Below are positions 9,765 to 21,680 of a DNA stretch of 64,000 nt, in pieces. Made by a program: the position numbers and the translations under genes. Each line of letters opens with the position of its first letter. Within the stretch, counting starts at the first letter, position 1. Source of the DNA: Adenanthera pavonina. Lineage: Eukaryota > Streptophyta > Magnoliopsida > Fabales > Fabaceae. The notes beneath the pieces were generated by a model. It was not told where the DNA came from, did not search any database, and saw only the letters and a program-made list of their open reading frames with translations. The stretch spans positions 28,742,001-28,806,000 of the forward strand of contig JAIVEN010000022.1 in assembly GCA_026686845.1 (NCBI GenBank), given 5' to 3'.

Positions 9765-12700
9765 GGCTGAGAGGAGGAATTTTAGGGGGGGGATTTCTTC
9801 TGGACACGGAAGGACCATAAGTGAGAAAAATCGAAGGAGACAGAGCAAATTTCCGAAGGGGACGTGAGCTGGGGACAGTGGCCTTCCAATGCTGGTGCTG
9901 TGTTGGTTTGATACACTCAGGGAGGGAGGTCCGAAAGAAAAACAGATTCTGAACCTGTGATTTAGGGGCTTCAATCGGTAATCTTTATCTTTAATTTTAG
10001 GCTTTATGTAACGGCTAGAATAGATTTAGGAATGAAATTGCTGGGTGACTGAAGTATGGCTTGGTATTCCATTTCACCACCCAGGGACTGAAATTGGGTA
10101 TTAGAATGTAGTTTGTACTGTTGGCTCGTCACGCATGCTATAAATGAATTTATCAGTTGAATCTCCTTCAATGTGTTTTGATTTTTTTTTCTTGAGAATA
10201 ATGTCTCCTTTCCCTTTCGTGGGCATCAGAAGTGGTTTATCTGTGCTTTATTTCTGAGTTTTGTTGTATGAAAATGGTAACACGTTTTGGACCTGCGGGA
10301 TGCCTCTGTACTGCACTCGATGAAATGTTAGGGAGGGGATGGATTAACTGTAATTTGGATGCTGTTTGTTTTGGAAACCCAGTTTAGAATCTTCATTTTA
10401 AATGCTTGATAACTCTGCTTACGTCTTTGGTTGCTTCACCCTTTCCTAATTTGTGTGTTCTCATATGGTCTTTCATTGAAAACTGGGTCCGGGTGACTGA
10501 GATTAGATTCGCATGCTTTACTTGTAACACCCTCTATATTGTAATTACTTGGCCCCCAGACATTCTTTTGGGTAGAAAGACATACTTAAGGAACATATGT
10601 AGGATTGGTTTGAATGGGGATGCTCTCGAGGCTCTTTGTGCTTTGCGCTGTCAATTTCAATCCCATGCGTGTTGATAGTCATGTGTTAGGATTCATGCAT
10701 ACCAGTTGGGGATCAAATATTGGTGTGATGGTAATACGACCAAAGGAAATTAAACATTGGTTCCGGCTTGATGAAATGTGATCAGGATTATTTAAAATGA
10801 TTTGCTAAAGTTAGCCATTGTTTCCATACCTATTGGGTGTTTGGATTGTTTGGATGTTTGAATTAATGATTAGATTTCTTCGAGCCAATGAGCCACTTCT
10901 TGAAACCCTTGGAATATTAGTGGGTGGTCCGTCTAACTTTTTGTTTTAAGCTAATTTCCCTTTTTAGTCTTCATACGTACGTAGAGTGTGGTCAATGTTA
11001 CCGTGAGTGAGGAATTACCATGGTAGTCAAGGTGAACACTAAGCATAAATCAGTAAATTATGAGTGACTAAATCACCATATATGCTATCTTGTGTGGAAG
11101 TCAATTTCGAAAAATGAAAATATAGATAAGAGTTTCACTTTAATATATTATTCCAAAAAAAGGGGAAAGGAAAAAAATAAATAAAATAAGGGATTTTTAA
11201 TCGTTTGGTTTTCTATTTTCCACAAGTTTAAATAAGGAAATAATGAATAATAAAATATAAACGTTGAATGTGGCAATTTTATCCTTATCCTTTTCAAGTA
11301 CCTTTTTTACAAATATAGAATAATAATGAAAGGAGGTTTTCTAAATGCATTTTCCTTTAAATAAGTATACAAAAAAATAATAAAATATATATATATATGT
11401 ATATATATAATAAATAAGTAAGGATAATGTAGAATATTTACATAAAAGTCGTGTTTTTGAAATTTCTTTTACCACTTCCCTTTTCATTAAACATTCATAA
11501 TCATATTTATTTTTATAACTTAATCTTATTTTTTAGTCTTTTTGCCATTTGTCACGAGTGGTATCATCGTGAATATGTAAGTGTAAATTAGCAAACTACG
11601 AGTGATCAAGTCACCATATATGCTATTTGATTTTCACCTAAATTTTTTTGGTATTTTTTTACTCCGAATGGTAACACCGTGAGTCTGTAAGCGTAAATCA
11701 GTAACTTGCGAGTGATAAAGTCACCACATATGCTGATTATCTTTTCTCAAAATATATGTTATAATCACACTTTTTTTAACTCATTTTTCTTTTTAGATAA
11801 ATATGTGTAAAGGATGTTATTTATTCTCACGAAAAAAAAAGAAGAAAAAATGTTTGCACAGAGAATTATTTGTTTTCTTTCTAACTCTTTTTATGCCTTT
11901 TTGTCTCGAGTGGCGTCACCATGGACATTTAGGTATCAATAGGTATATTGTGAGTGATAAAATCACCGCATAAGCCAATTGATTTTGTTTTGTAAAAAAA
12001 ATAAAATTATTTTCAAATATTTTCTTTTTAAATTAAAATAAAAATGTTCAAAATCACACGTAATTTTAATCCTATTTTCTAAATTGAAGGAAAACATATA
12101 TTCTCTTTTAGAAATTAATTATGATAATAATAATACATTCTTGAATGAATAGAGTAAATAATGGAGATTAATCTGTCTTCTACGAATTAAAACACACCAA
12201 CCAATTCTAAAAAAAATGGTTTTCTTTGTGGAAAGATAAATTATTTTCTATAAACCTCTCTTTTTAAAGAATATGAAATAAAAAGATACCAACCCAGTGA
12301 CACGCATTTTTAGTCCGAACTACGTCGACTTTGATCCCTATCGCAGGGTACGTAGGCCCCAGATTCTAATTCTGGGTCAAGTCTGCCTTTGTAAATAAGT
12401 AAATATTTTTTAGTTTATTTGGTGTTTTTTCTCTTAATTAATAGATAAATAAATATTTTCTGATTTTACTTGGTGTTTTTTCCTTAATTTAATAAATATT
12501 TACCAATGGATTTTTCCAAATCTGCCTTCATAGATAAATAAATATTTTCTTATTTATTTGGTGTTTTTTCTCTTAATTTAATAAATATTTACCATCTGAT
12601 TTTTTCAAGTCTGCCTTCGTAAATAAATAACATTTTCCACTTAATTTATTTTTCCTAACTTTTCATTAGTTTCATTTCATTCATTATTTTTTTTTATTTT

Positions 12701-14222
12701 TTCATTTTTTTTTTGCATTTTATTCTTGCATGTGAATGGTAAAAGGGCAACCAAAATAATTTTTAAAAGCCATAAAAATTGCATGATCAACTTAAGGTAA
12801 CCGTTCTTAGGAACGGGTGTTGTGGGGGTGCCTAACACCTTACCCACTCACAATTGTACTCCCGAACCCAACTCTGATTCGCATACCAATCCTTATCCTT
12901 TTTGTTTTTATTTCGGTTTTCCTAAATTTTCCTTAAAATTTTGGTGGCGACTCCCTCCGAAATCGGCCTTCCGTCGGGTGGGCTGGTTTCTTTCCTTTTT
13001 CTTTCCTTTTTGCATTTTTAGTGTTTATTCTTCGATTTCATGAAAAGGGATTGAGGTTATCTGCATAACACAGGTTCAGAATCAAGTTCTCAAGTTTATC
13101 CAAGTGGTTATCCTGATAAGGTAGGCATCTTATGCGTATAATATAGTAAACAGTGTAGAAAAGTGGTACTGTATAGTTCGATATTCGCATAACCTAGGGA
13201 GGTTATCAGCATAACAAATGTCATAGAGCACTTGGACTCCTCGGTTAAATACGTTATTTGCATAACCAAGGGAGGTTATCCGGATAACATGTATTTCAGA
13301 ATTCTTAAACCATTCTCAGGCAAATAGCTTGTTCATATAATCCTATGAGGTTGTCCCGATAACCCAATTTTGACAAAGGCTCAGTTTTGAGAAAAACTTG
13401 ATGTTATCCTGATAACTAAGTGGTTTTCATGAAAATGATTTTGAGCTAAAACTTAGTCGTTCTGGGAAATTCGTTATCCGCATAACCTAGGTAGGTTATC
13501 CGAATAACGAAGAGCTCTATGTTGAAAACAGAGGGAAACAGTCACCCGTTATCCGCATAACATGAGGAGATTATCCGCATAACCTCTGTTAGATGCATTT
13601 AATGCAGTAGGTGAACGGCTACTTTATTGTGAGTAACGGCTAATCTTTGGTTCCAACGGATAGTTTTACCCCAAGACTATAAATAGAACTTCATTCAAAA
13701 TATTGGGTAATGAGAATAACGATTTACACGCTGAAAATTTACTATTTCATTTATTGATTCATTCAAAGCTCACTTACCCTCTGTTTAGTTCATTTATTGC
13801 ACTTTAACTTACATATCCACTCTTTTGAGAGGGATTACAATTTGTACACATCTACACACTTATAGATTGTTCCTAGTGTGAGAATACACTAAGGGAGATA
13901 CACTTACTCTTAAGTGAGAAGAGTGAGAGAGTAGGTTATAGTTCAAACGTTTGGGCTGTTTGTATACTGTGGTTTTTACAAGAACCCATTGAAATCTTGC
14001 AAGAGATAGTGAAAAAATCCCGAGTGGTGGCTTGGGGACTAGACGTAGGTCAAGAGGATTAGACCGAACCAGGATAAACTGCTGAGTCCCCTTCCTCTTT
14101 CCTTTTATTGCTTATACTCTGTTTTCTGTTATCTCATTTGTATCACCATTGTTGTTTGCTTTTGCAGAAAAATTTTAATCTTTCCAATTCACCCCCCTCT
14201 TGGGAAGCTAGCTTAACTAACA

Positions 14223-14731
14223 GAAAATTGTGAAGCAGTGCAAGATGTATGAGACTCATTCTCAAGCCTGTGTATTTTTCTTTTAGCTTGACTCAGTTGT
14301 TTGGACACCTTGACAAATTTAGTCATCAGTTCATTAAATGCATCATGTAGTTCATTGTAAGAAGACTTAGAGTCATTTACCTCAGAATCACTATCACTGT
14401 CTCGGTTGTGATTCTTCTCCTTTTCTGCAATCCCTTGAGCCATTAGGCATAGGTTAGCAATTTCATCATCTCCTGCTGCTTTCTCTTCATCTGAACTATC
14501 TCCCTAGATGGAAGATACGAAGACTTTCTTCTTTTTCCCTTTGTCAACCTTTTTATCCTTCCCTTGTTTCTTGCTCTGTAGAGGGCATTCCCATTGAATG
14601 TGTCCAGATTTTTTGCATTCGTAGCATATGACAGAGTTTTTGTTTTCTTTCTTACTGCCGGTGGTTCTATCTTTCTTTGCAAACCTTATGAATTTCTTCT
14701 TGCCATACATTTTGCCAAATTTCCTCACCAA
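14223..14731 (-). pseudogene. Copia gag, middle fragment with zinc knuckle
   Basis: The minus-strand reading frame runs from 14731 to 14223. It includes the RKFGKMYGKKKF stretch, a CCHC knuckle (CYECKKSGHIQWEC, about 14585-14630), a Lys-rich stretch, an in-frame TAG at about 14504-14506, then an acidic region and a coiled-coil-like segment (ELHDAFNELMTKFVKVSKQL). It is the continuation of the gag fragment at 16917-17693 and leads into 8408-6345. Foreign LTRs split it at both ends, with clean target duplications. Confidence 0.85.
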
Positions 14732-16911
14732 TGTTACATCTTACATTTTGAAACATTTTTCCATGAAAATTGCTTATTTGATGTGTGAAGATATTTTTAG
14801 GCAAACTCAAACCAATTAAAACCTTAAAATTGTACAAAACTATTTTCGCTACTTTACAGCTCTTTGTGCAGATATTTTTAAAAAATCATAACTAAATATA
14901 GAAAAATCATTTCTTAGTGGTTCAAGTGTCTAAAAATCTTGAACATCCTGAATTTTTAGTAAAAAATAATAAAATGAGAAATAAAAGTACCAATTCATAC
15001 AGTTTATTATAAACATGTTACTGTTTATTTCACATTTCTATTTCTGTCCAAAAATCTGAACCTTAACTTTGAAAATTTATTTGTATTAATATATAAAGTC
15101 ATTTGGCACATACTTAGTGTCATTGGAAAGCTTTACTTGTATACTTTCTAAAAATATTTTTTTATACATTTATTCTACTCATATTGGTCATAACATTAAT
15201 ATATGTTATCAGAGGTTATAAATAATGTTTACTGGAGCAGTTTTGGTAAAACAGGAATAACTACCATTATATAGCTCCAAATACATCCAGACTAGTGTCA
15301 TTTTGTTCCTAAGACATAGATCTATCTATAAATATAGACTACTGAATTTTTGGAGATATGTACAAATTTATACAGTAGTTAGAATTAGACAGTACATAAA
15401 TAGAACATTAACAGCTTTCAGCAAGGTTCCATCACTTTTATTTCTCATGCTCCACATGTTTTTCTTTGCCATGACTTGGCCCTAACATTAATTAACTATG
15501 GGATGAGATTGGGGAATCTCAGTAGTCAACTTGCACATGTCATCACAAAAATATTTGAAAATATAACATACTTTCATTAAATCATCAAAACTTCTATGTT
15601 GTCTAACAAAATTTTGGCAGCATAACGGCTTAATAAATGGGCATATCGGGGCTTAGACCTTAACATAAAATAGCCACCAATCATAGAAAAACATTCATAA
15701 CAACAACATGACATTATTTACAGATCATTATAACATATACAATATTTATAAGCGATAACATTAAGCAAGGGCAAAAGACTACTTTGGAGCTTTACTAACT
15801 TTTCTTTGAACCTTACTTTCACTTAACTTTAGATCACTTCCTTAACTTGATTGAAGCGTAAAGTATCATTAAACCTTACTTAATAATTTAATATCATCAT
15901 ATAAATTTAACCCAACCATAAACTATAAAATTTTTCCCCAAAATTATGTCTTGATTCAAATAGAGGAATAAGAGGGAGGAAGAAAATAACTTAAACTTTA
16001 ACTAATCTTTGACTAAATAAATAAAGAAGAAATCTTAGAAGAGATTTGGAGAAAGAGCTTATCTTGGAAGACTCCTACTTGTCTTCCCTTTCTTTCTCCT
16101 TCCTCATTTCTTCTTTTTCGTCCTCTTTCTTTTTCCTTCTTTTTCTTCCTCTTCCCTCTTCCTTTTCTCTCTCTCATGCTCTCCCTCTCTCTTTGTGCAT
16201 GAGTGTGTGTGTGGAAAAATGAGGGAAGGGGTGGGAGCATTTATAGGGAAGGCTAGTAGTTGTGGACCATCAGATCGATACTTAATCCGATGGCTCACAA
16301 TTATTCTCACATTTAATATACCAATTACCCATTATACCCTTAGATATTTTTGGGCATGTGAGAGAGTAGAGAAGGGCAAAAATGTCTAGCTTTTCCCTTC
16401 TTACTTTATGTCAAATCAGAAAAAACAGATAGTATACTTTTTACTTTTACAGATAAATTTGGCTCTGCTTTGAGTACTTTTTGAACTGAATTTTCTATTA
16501 TACTCAGTGTTCTTCCCATTTACTTTATCTAGGGGACCCATTATCTTTCTCTTTAACTTTTTCATGTAGGGTCCACCTATCTTACTTACTTTTTACTTAT
16601 TTATTTTCTCCGATATTTACTATTTATGTGGAACCCCGTCTTACACTTTTTTTCTCTTAGAGCTCACATAACCAGTATCACTTGTACTTTTAACTTGCAT
16701 TGGAGAATTTAAAATATTATTTTCTTTGTCTTATTGAAAATAATAATTTTGCTCTTTTTAAGCCCCTTTTTATATTTTAGGATATTTTGGATCTTAAACT
16801 AATTAAATATCCAGGCTTCCTCAGTCATCATAAATTAATCCAGAATAATTTAATATTATTTGTAATATTATCTGGTCATAATATTCATACATGAAAAATA
16901 TGGATGTTATA
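14732..16911 (-). repeat. 2.2-kb solo LTR (Ty3-like) inserted in copia gag
   Basis: Flanked by the 5-bp duplication ACCAA (14727-14731 and 16912-16916). The plus-strand left end TGTTACATC mirrors the right end GATGTTATA, giving the short inverted termini of an LTR; one terminal base is mutated (TA for CA). Minus orientation is supported by a TATA box (CTATAAATGC at 16237-16246) followed by a pyrimidine/purine-biased leader. No internal region is present, so it is a solo LTR. Confidence 0.8.
16237..16246 (-). promoter_or_regulatory. TATA box of the 2.2-kb LTR
   Basis: Minus-strand CTATAAATGC followed by TCCCACCCCTTCCC, then a CA/AG-rich leader. Its place inside the LTR fits a U3/R boundary. 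Confidence 0.5.
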
Positions 16912-16916
16912 ACCAA

Positions 16917-17693
16917 CATGGTCATTGTCTCTTCATCTAGCTCAACATCTTCCTCTGAATTATCATCATCATCTGATTCTACTTTGAGAGCCAAGCTTTT
17001 CTTCTTCTTGTCAGATGAAGTAGATTCTTTGAGAGCCTTCAGCTTCCTTTCATATTCTTCAAGACTTCCAAAGAGGGCTGTGACAGATGTCATTAATTTC
17101 CCTCTAGCTTCCTCTATTGCAGTCACATTCGGTTGCCACTCAATGGGCAAGGCTCTGAGAGTTTTTCTAACTTTCTCAAACTGGGTGTATTCCTTTCTAA
17201 GGCTCTTCAACCGATTCACAATAAGGGTAAATCTCTTCTGTAGATTCTTGATATTCTCACCCTCTTTCATCTTTAAGTTTTCATATTCTCCAATGCATGT
17301 ATTCAGTTTGTTTTCTCTCACACCGGTGGTCCCTTCATGAGCAATCTCCAAAGTGTCCCACATGCTTTTGGTTGTTATACGTTGGGACACCCTGTAGAAC
17401 TCATCTTGATTGAGAGCATTGACCAGACAATGCTTAACTTTAAAGTTGAAAAGGACATTTTTCCTATCCTCCTCGTTCCAGTTCTCTTCAGGTTTCTTTC
17501 TGTATTTCCCATCCTCTTGTAGTTTCATCAGAACAAAATCTCCCTTCTGGATGACTGACCAAATATCCAAATCAATGGATTGAAGGTAGATCTGCATCCT
17601 CATCTTACAATACCCATAATGTTCTATACTTAAACCAGGACGTCTGTTAGTGTTATTCTTTTTCGAAAGAACTCCTTCACCAAAGCCATCCAT
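16917..17693 (-). pseudogene. Copia gag, N-terminal fragment (UBN2/DUF4219-type)
   Basis: The open frame runs on the minus strand from the PBS region to the LTR insertion at 16911. The Met at 17693 is the best start; the frame itself is open up to 17747. Recognisable gag features are YGYCKMRMQIYL, SIDLDIWSVI, ITTKSMWDTLEIAHEGT, a RFTLIVNRLKSL helix and an acidic EEDVELDEE stretch. This is the typical plant copia gag fold of about 250 residues. The coding text continues at 14731 beyond the inserted LTR. Confidence 0.88.
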
Positions 17694-17730
17694 GTCTTCT
17701 CTCGGATTGTTAGATCCTTTAACTAGGAGT

Positions 17731-17746
17731 CCAGTCTCTGATATCA
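17731..17746 (-). other. Primer-binding site of the copia element
   Basis: Two bases after the minus-strand end of the 5' LTR the sequence reads TGATATCAGAGACTGG. This is close to the initiator-Met tRNA complement used by most plant copia elements (TGGTATCAGAGC...), with a few mismatches that fit an old copy. Confidence 0.85.
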
Positions 17747-17748
17747 CT

Positions 17749-19370
17749 TGTTAGTTCAGCTAGTTTCCTAAGAGGGGGGTGAATTGGGAAGATTGAAATT
17801 TTTTTGTAAAGATGAAATATAAAAGTGATACTAAAAGATTACTAAAAACAAAGTATAAAAAATAAAGAGTAAAGGGAAGAAGACTCAGTAGTTTATCCTA
17901 GTTCAATCTATTCCACTTGATTTACGTCTAGTCCCCAAGCCACCACTTGAGATTTCTTCACTATCTCTTGTAAGATTTGAATGGATTCTTGCAATGACCA
18001 TAGTACAATACCAGCTTCTAGCTTTAGGCCGAGACACACTCCCTTACTCTTCTTACTCAAGAGTAAGTAACCTTCCTTAGTGTATTCTCACACTAAGTAC
18101 TCTCTAGAAGTATGTAAATATTTACAGAATGAAAACTCTCTCAAAAGAGTAGATATAAAAGTTAGGATACAATAAATGAGCAAAACAGATGATAGGTAAA
18201 TTTTGAATGAATCAAAAATCGAATCAGCAGAGTTTTTACGTATATATAGTTTTTCTCATTACCCAACAATTTAAATGAGGTCCTATTTATAGTTTTGGGG
18301 CAGAACTATCTGTTAGAAACAAAGATTAGCCGTTACTCTCAGTAAAATAGTGGTTCATCTACCACATTAAATGCATCTGACAGAGTTTATGCGGATAACC
18401 TCCTCAGGTTATGCAAATAACGGGTAACTGCTTGCCTTTATTTTTAATCTAGAGCTTTCATTATGCAGATAACCTAGCTAGGTTATGTGGATAATGTGCT
18501 ACCTAGAATGACTAAGTTTTAGCTCAAAATCATTTTCATGAAAACCCACTCAGTTAGTAGGACAACATTAAGTTTTTCTCAAACTGAGTTTTTGTGAAAC
18601 TTAGGTTATCAGGATAACCTCCCAAGGTTATACGGATAACCTGTTTTGCTGAAGAAGAGCTATGAGTTCTGTAACATAGGTTATGAGAATAATCTCCCTA
18701 GGTTATGCGGATAATGTATTTACCCAAGGAAAATTCAAGTACATTGATATATAAGTTATGCGGATAACCTCCTTAGGTTATGCAGATAACCTTTTAACAA
18801 AAGAGTCCAAGTGCTCTGTGACACATGTTTTGTGGATAACCTCCCTAGGTTATGTGAATAACGGACTGTTCAGTACCACTTGCCTTTACTGTTCACTTCC
18901 TTATGCGGATAAAGTGCCTACCTTATCAGGATAACCACTTGGACAGACTTGAGAACTTGATCTCCAAGCTGTGTTATGCGGATAACCTCAATGGACTGTA
19001 TAGCCTATTGAAACATCTTTGAAATTGAGACCTTATCCCTATAAGTAAAAATATGTTCATGAAAACCAATTGAAGACTTAGAATCATTTTGAAATTGAAA
19101 TTTTATCCTCATAAGATAGCTCTTTTCTTGAAAGCCATTTTGAAATCATAAGCTAATCATTAATCATTCAATTAGTTATCTCATTTAATATTGGGTTAAT
19201 TGAAATTCAAAGCTCAACTACCTTCTTTTATAAATAATTTCTTAAAGCATGTGAAATAGCTCTTCAATCTTCAGGAAACTCCAACTTTGTTTTTCATTTC
19301 TCTTGTGTTCCTTTGATATTGGATCTCCAAGCTCATTTGTTTTAGAATAATCAAAACATCTGAATTAACA
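17749..19370 (-). repeat. 5' LTR of the 18-kb copia element
   Basis: 1622 bp, TG...CA, with high similarity to 1286-2971 throughout. It includes the TATA box at 18284-18292 and the palindrome field at about 18380-18990. It has an extra palindrome pair near 18680-18720 and a deletion with rearranged text near 18990-19010 relative to the left copy. Confidence 0.92.
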
Positions 19371-20522
19371 TATTCGATTATGGTATGATTCAAGATTGTT
19401 TCCAGTAACGTATTTATAATAATAAATTGAGCTCAATTTAAGTTAATTAATTGAGTTTAATAACAAAAATAAAGTAAGTTCATTAATCAATTTAATCCAG
19501 AATAATCAATTAATAGAGAATTTGGAAGGCTAGAAAACATAATTGATTATATTAAGGGTGGTAATAGAGTATCGATAAGATAAAGAATGAAAATCACTGA
19601 GGTAACATGTTATGAAAGAGGATATAATTGGTTGTAGTTGATTTTGGAAACTTTTAATGACAAGTTATGAGGTAACTGATTGTATTTAGGAGTAATATAT
19701 TACATTGAGATGGGTAACAGATTACATTTGCCATGGTAACCTATTATCGAGAGTTTGGGAGAGAAGATAAAAAGGAATTTCCATGCTAATAGGTTACAAT
19801 GTTACTTATAATAGGTTATCGAGGGACAAATGAAGCTTTTTATCACATAATAGGTTATATTGAAAGAGATAACCTATTATCGAAGGCTGAAAAGCCAAAA
19901 TACGAAAGCAATGAATCATAACTGATTATGAAGCCTCACTTAACATATTATTGTGAAGGGAAAAGCCTAAAGTTTCAAGGAGAATGAGTTGTAACTGATT
20001 ATCATTAACAAGACAAACAATTATATCAGCAACGAAGGAAACATGGGTTTAGAAAGCTGATATAATAGGTTACTTTTGAAATGTAACACGTTACTTTTGC
20101 TAAAACTTCGAAAATTCACTGGAATGAATGAATCAAAGCTCAATTTCATTTCCACACTTAAAATCTTCAAAGATATTAAAAGAGATATTCTAAAATTGTT
20201 TGAAAAACCTCTTAAACTCAAACATACTCAGCTACTTACATCCAAACTCAAAGGTTAAGAACTTGAATCTTGATCTTTCAACTTAACCTCCTAAGTTCTT
20301 CTCCAAAACTTTTTTCTTCTTCTTAAAAACCTTTACTCCACTAATTGACTCCATAATTATGTTCTTCTTCTTGACTTAACTACATAAGAAATTCATGTTA
20401 AGTCCAGTAGTTAGTCAAATTCTTTCTCAAATAATAAGTATGATATAAAAGATATAAATAATATTAAATAATCATATCATACAGACATTTTATTTCACTA
20501 TTTGACATTATCAAAACTAACA
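19371..20522 (-). repeat. Older copia-type LTR, right half
   Basis: Continuation of 617-1285 after the 18-kb insertion. It ends ATCAAAACTAACA, the equivalent of the copia LTR start on the minus strand. It holds its own field of repeated motifs of a different consensus, such as AACCTATTATCG and GGTTACAATGTTAC (about 19590-20100). No matching target duplication was found at 612-616 versus 20523-20527. Confidence 0.65.
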
Positions 20523-21680
20523 TGTTAGTTATTAGACCTAACAATAGGGTTTGAGAAAATTTACTGGCCGTGACATAAAACACATATTATGATATAAAAA
20601 GTTCAAAAATTACTGAACAAATAAAGTTACTCTCTGTTATTTCAGGTTACTTAACTCGCACTTTGACATGGTAGGCCAAAGAGTCTTCACTGCAGACACA
20701 CATACATCAAGAATGCAAATCCCAAGTCAAACCAATAGTATTCAATATTGATCAATCTTAACATTCATCAAAATTTTAATGAAGCCATTAGAATTGTCCA
20801 AGATAACTTAATGCCTATAAGGGCAATTTTTGCCATTCATTAAGTTAGACACTTACCGTTGACTTTGCCTCTTTTAAACAACTTCTTAGAGTATAAATCC
20901 TTTAACATAGCATTTACAACCCTACATAATTCATCAATCACACAAATCAAGTAGGAACATAGCTTTCGGTAAAACTTAACTCGGTGATCTAAGCTCAAAC
21001 TCAACAAGATCATGAATCTAACACCATATCCACTCATCAATATACTCAAATCAACTCCCAAAACTAACCTTGAGTCTATAAAATTCAAATTCCATAGAGC
21101 TTCCCAATATTGGAGGCTAGGTTTGCAAAAACATCAACATAAATACCCAAAATCTATAACCCAAAGCTTGGAGATACCCCATAACACTTTATTGAAGCAT
21201 TTAAACACAATCTAATCGGTAGAGACTCACCCAATCTCATAAATCATAATCACCACCTCAAAATACCCAAAAACAATTGATGAAAATAGAGGAGAATGTG
21301 AAGAAACCCCCATACCTTGCAAGATCAAGCCTCATAGAGCTCAAAAATCACGTTCTCCACCTCCCAATACCGAACCCTAACAGAGCTCATCAATACCACC
21401 TCAAATCTTCATCATTTTGATAGTTTGTTCACGTTTTGTTATAACCAAGTTGCCCGACTGCCACTATGGTGAGCTTACCCTATGCCTCGACATTGGTCGT
21501 TTCTATCTCAAAATGGATTCGGCCCAACTTTGACTCTCATTGCGGCATTGCCCATCCTCGCCACAGCACGACATGCTTCTGCTTCATTTTCTCTTCTTAC
21601 TCCGTCTTGTGTGTTCTTTCTATCTTGGCCTCTTCCATAAATCATAAACATGTCCAAATGATTAAATGTAGGTTGTTACA
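20523..21680 (-). repeat. Probable Ty3-type LTR remnant
   Basis: The minus strand starts TGTAACAACCTACATTT at 21680, a common opening of plant Ty3 LTRs, and the text to 20523 has no coding potential. The left part of this LTR would lie at 1-616, with everything between being later insertions. Its other end is outside the window, so target duplication cannot be checked. Confidence 0.45.

Larger units (their letters stand above)
8830..13025 (+). repeat. 4.2-kb Ty3-like LTR (copy A), 3' end truncated
   Basis: Begins TGTGAACACC, as does the minus-strand start of copy B (39682-43756). Both share the CCGGACA/TGTCCGGG text, a hairpin of GGGCTGAA type, a roughly 600-bp strongly purine-rich zone (about 9260-9880 on plus), repeated GTGATAAAGTCACC modules, the GTACGTAGGCC segment and a GCCTAACACC end zone. 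Copy A lacks the last 40 or so bases seen in copy B and about 28 bases of host LTR at its right edge, so its target duplication is lost. Large size and text suggest a Tat/Ogre-type chromosomal element; that is tentative. Confidence 0.8.
8414..14222 (+). repeat. Inverted solo LTR of the same copia family, nested in gag (itself interrupted)
   Basis: Starts TGTTAATTCAGATG and ends CTTAACTAACA, the same ends as the host element's LTRs but on the opposite strand. It is flanked by the 5-bp duplication GAAAA (8409-8413 and 14223-14227). The LTR text runs 8414-8829, is broken by a foreign LTR, and resumes at about 13026-14222. Only one LTR and no internal region is present, so it is a solo LTR left by recombination. 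The gag coding text continues on both sides. It carries TATA text at 13677-13686 and the palindrome array. Confidence 0.9.
1286..19370 (-). mobile_element. Full-length but decayed Sirevirus-like Ty1/copia retrotransposon with nested insertions
   Basis: Both ends read TGTTA...TAACA and are flanked by the 5-bp direct duplication TATTC (1281-1285 and 19371-19375), so the boundaries are those of one integration event. On the minus strand the order is LTR (17749-19370), primer-binding site, gag, a second zinc-knuckle region, integrase, RNase H, third ORF, polypurine tract, LTR (1286-2971). After removing the two gag insertions it is about 10 kb. Copia-type order (integrase before RNase H), a long gag with zinc knuckles and an extra ORF after pol suggest the Sirevirus lineage; that assignment is inference. 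It is non-autonomous as it stands: reverse transcriptase is missing, and gag and the third ORF carry stops. Confidence 0.9.

Noticed and set aside
9269..9974. Overlapping long ORFs on both strands in the purine-rich stretch
   Set aside because: They are products of strong G/A bias (Arg/Glu/Lys on one strand, Ser/Phe/Leu on the other) inside an LTR. No domain is recognisable.
1286..14222. An element formed by the left LTR and the inverted LTR as a pair
   Set aside because: They are in opposite orientation, and each has its own target duplication with other partners (TATTC with 19370; GAAAA for the inverted copy).
617..20522. A complete element bounded by these ends with a matching target duplication
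   Set aside because: The 5 bases before 617 (ATAAC) do not match those after 20522 (TGTTA), and no PBS or PPT adjoins it; called a solo or truncated LTR instead.
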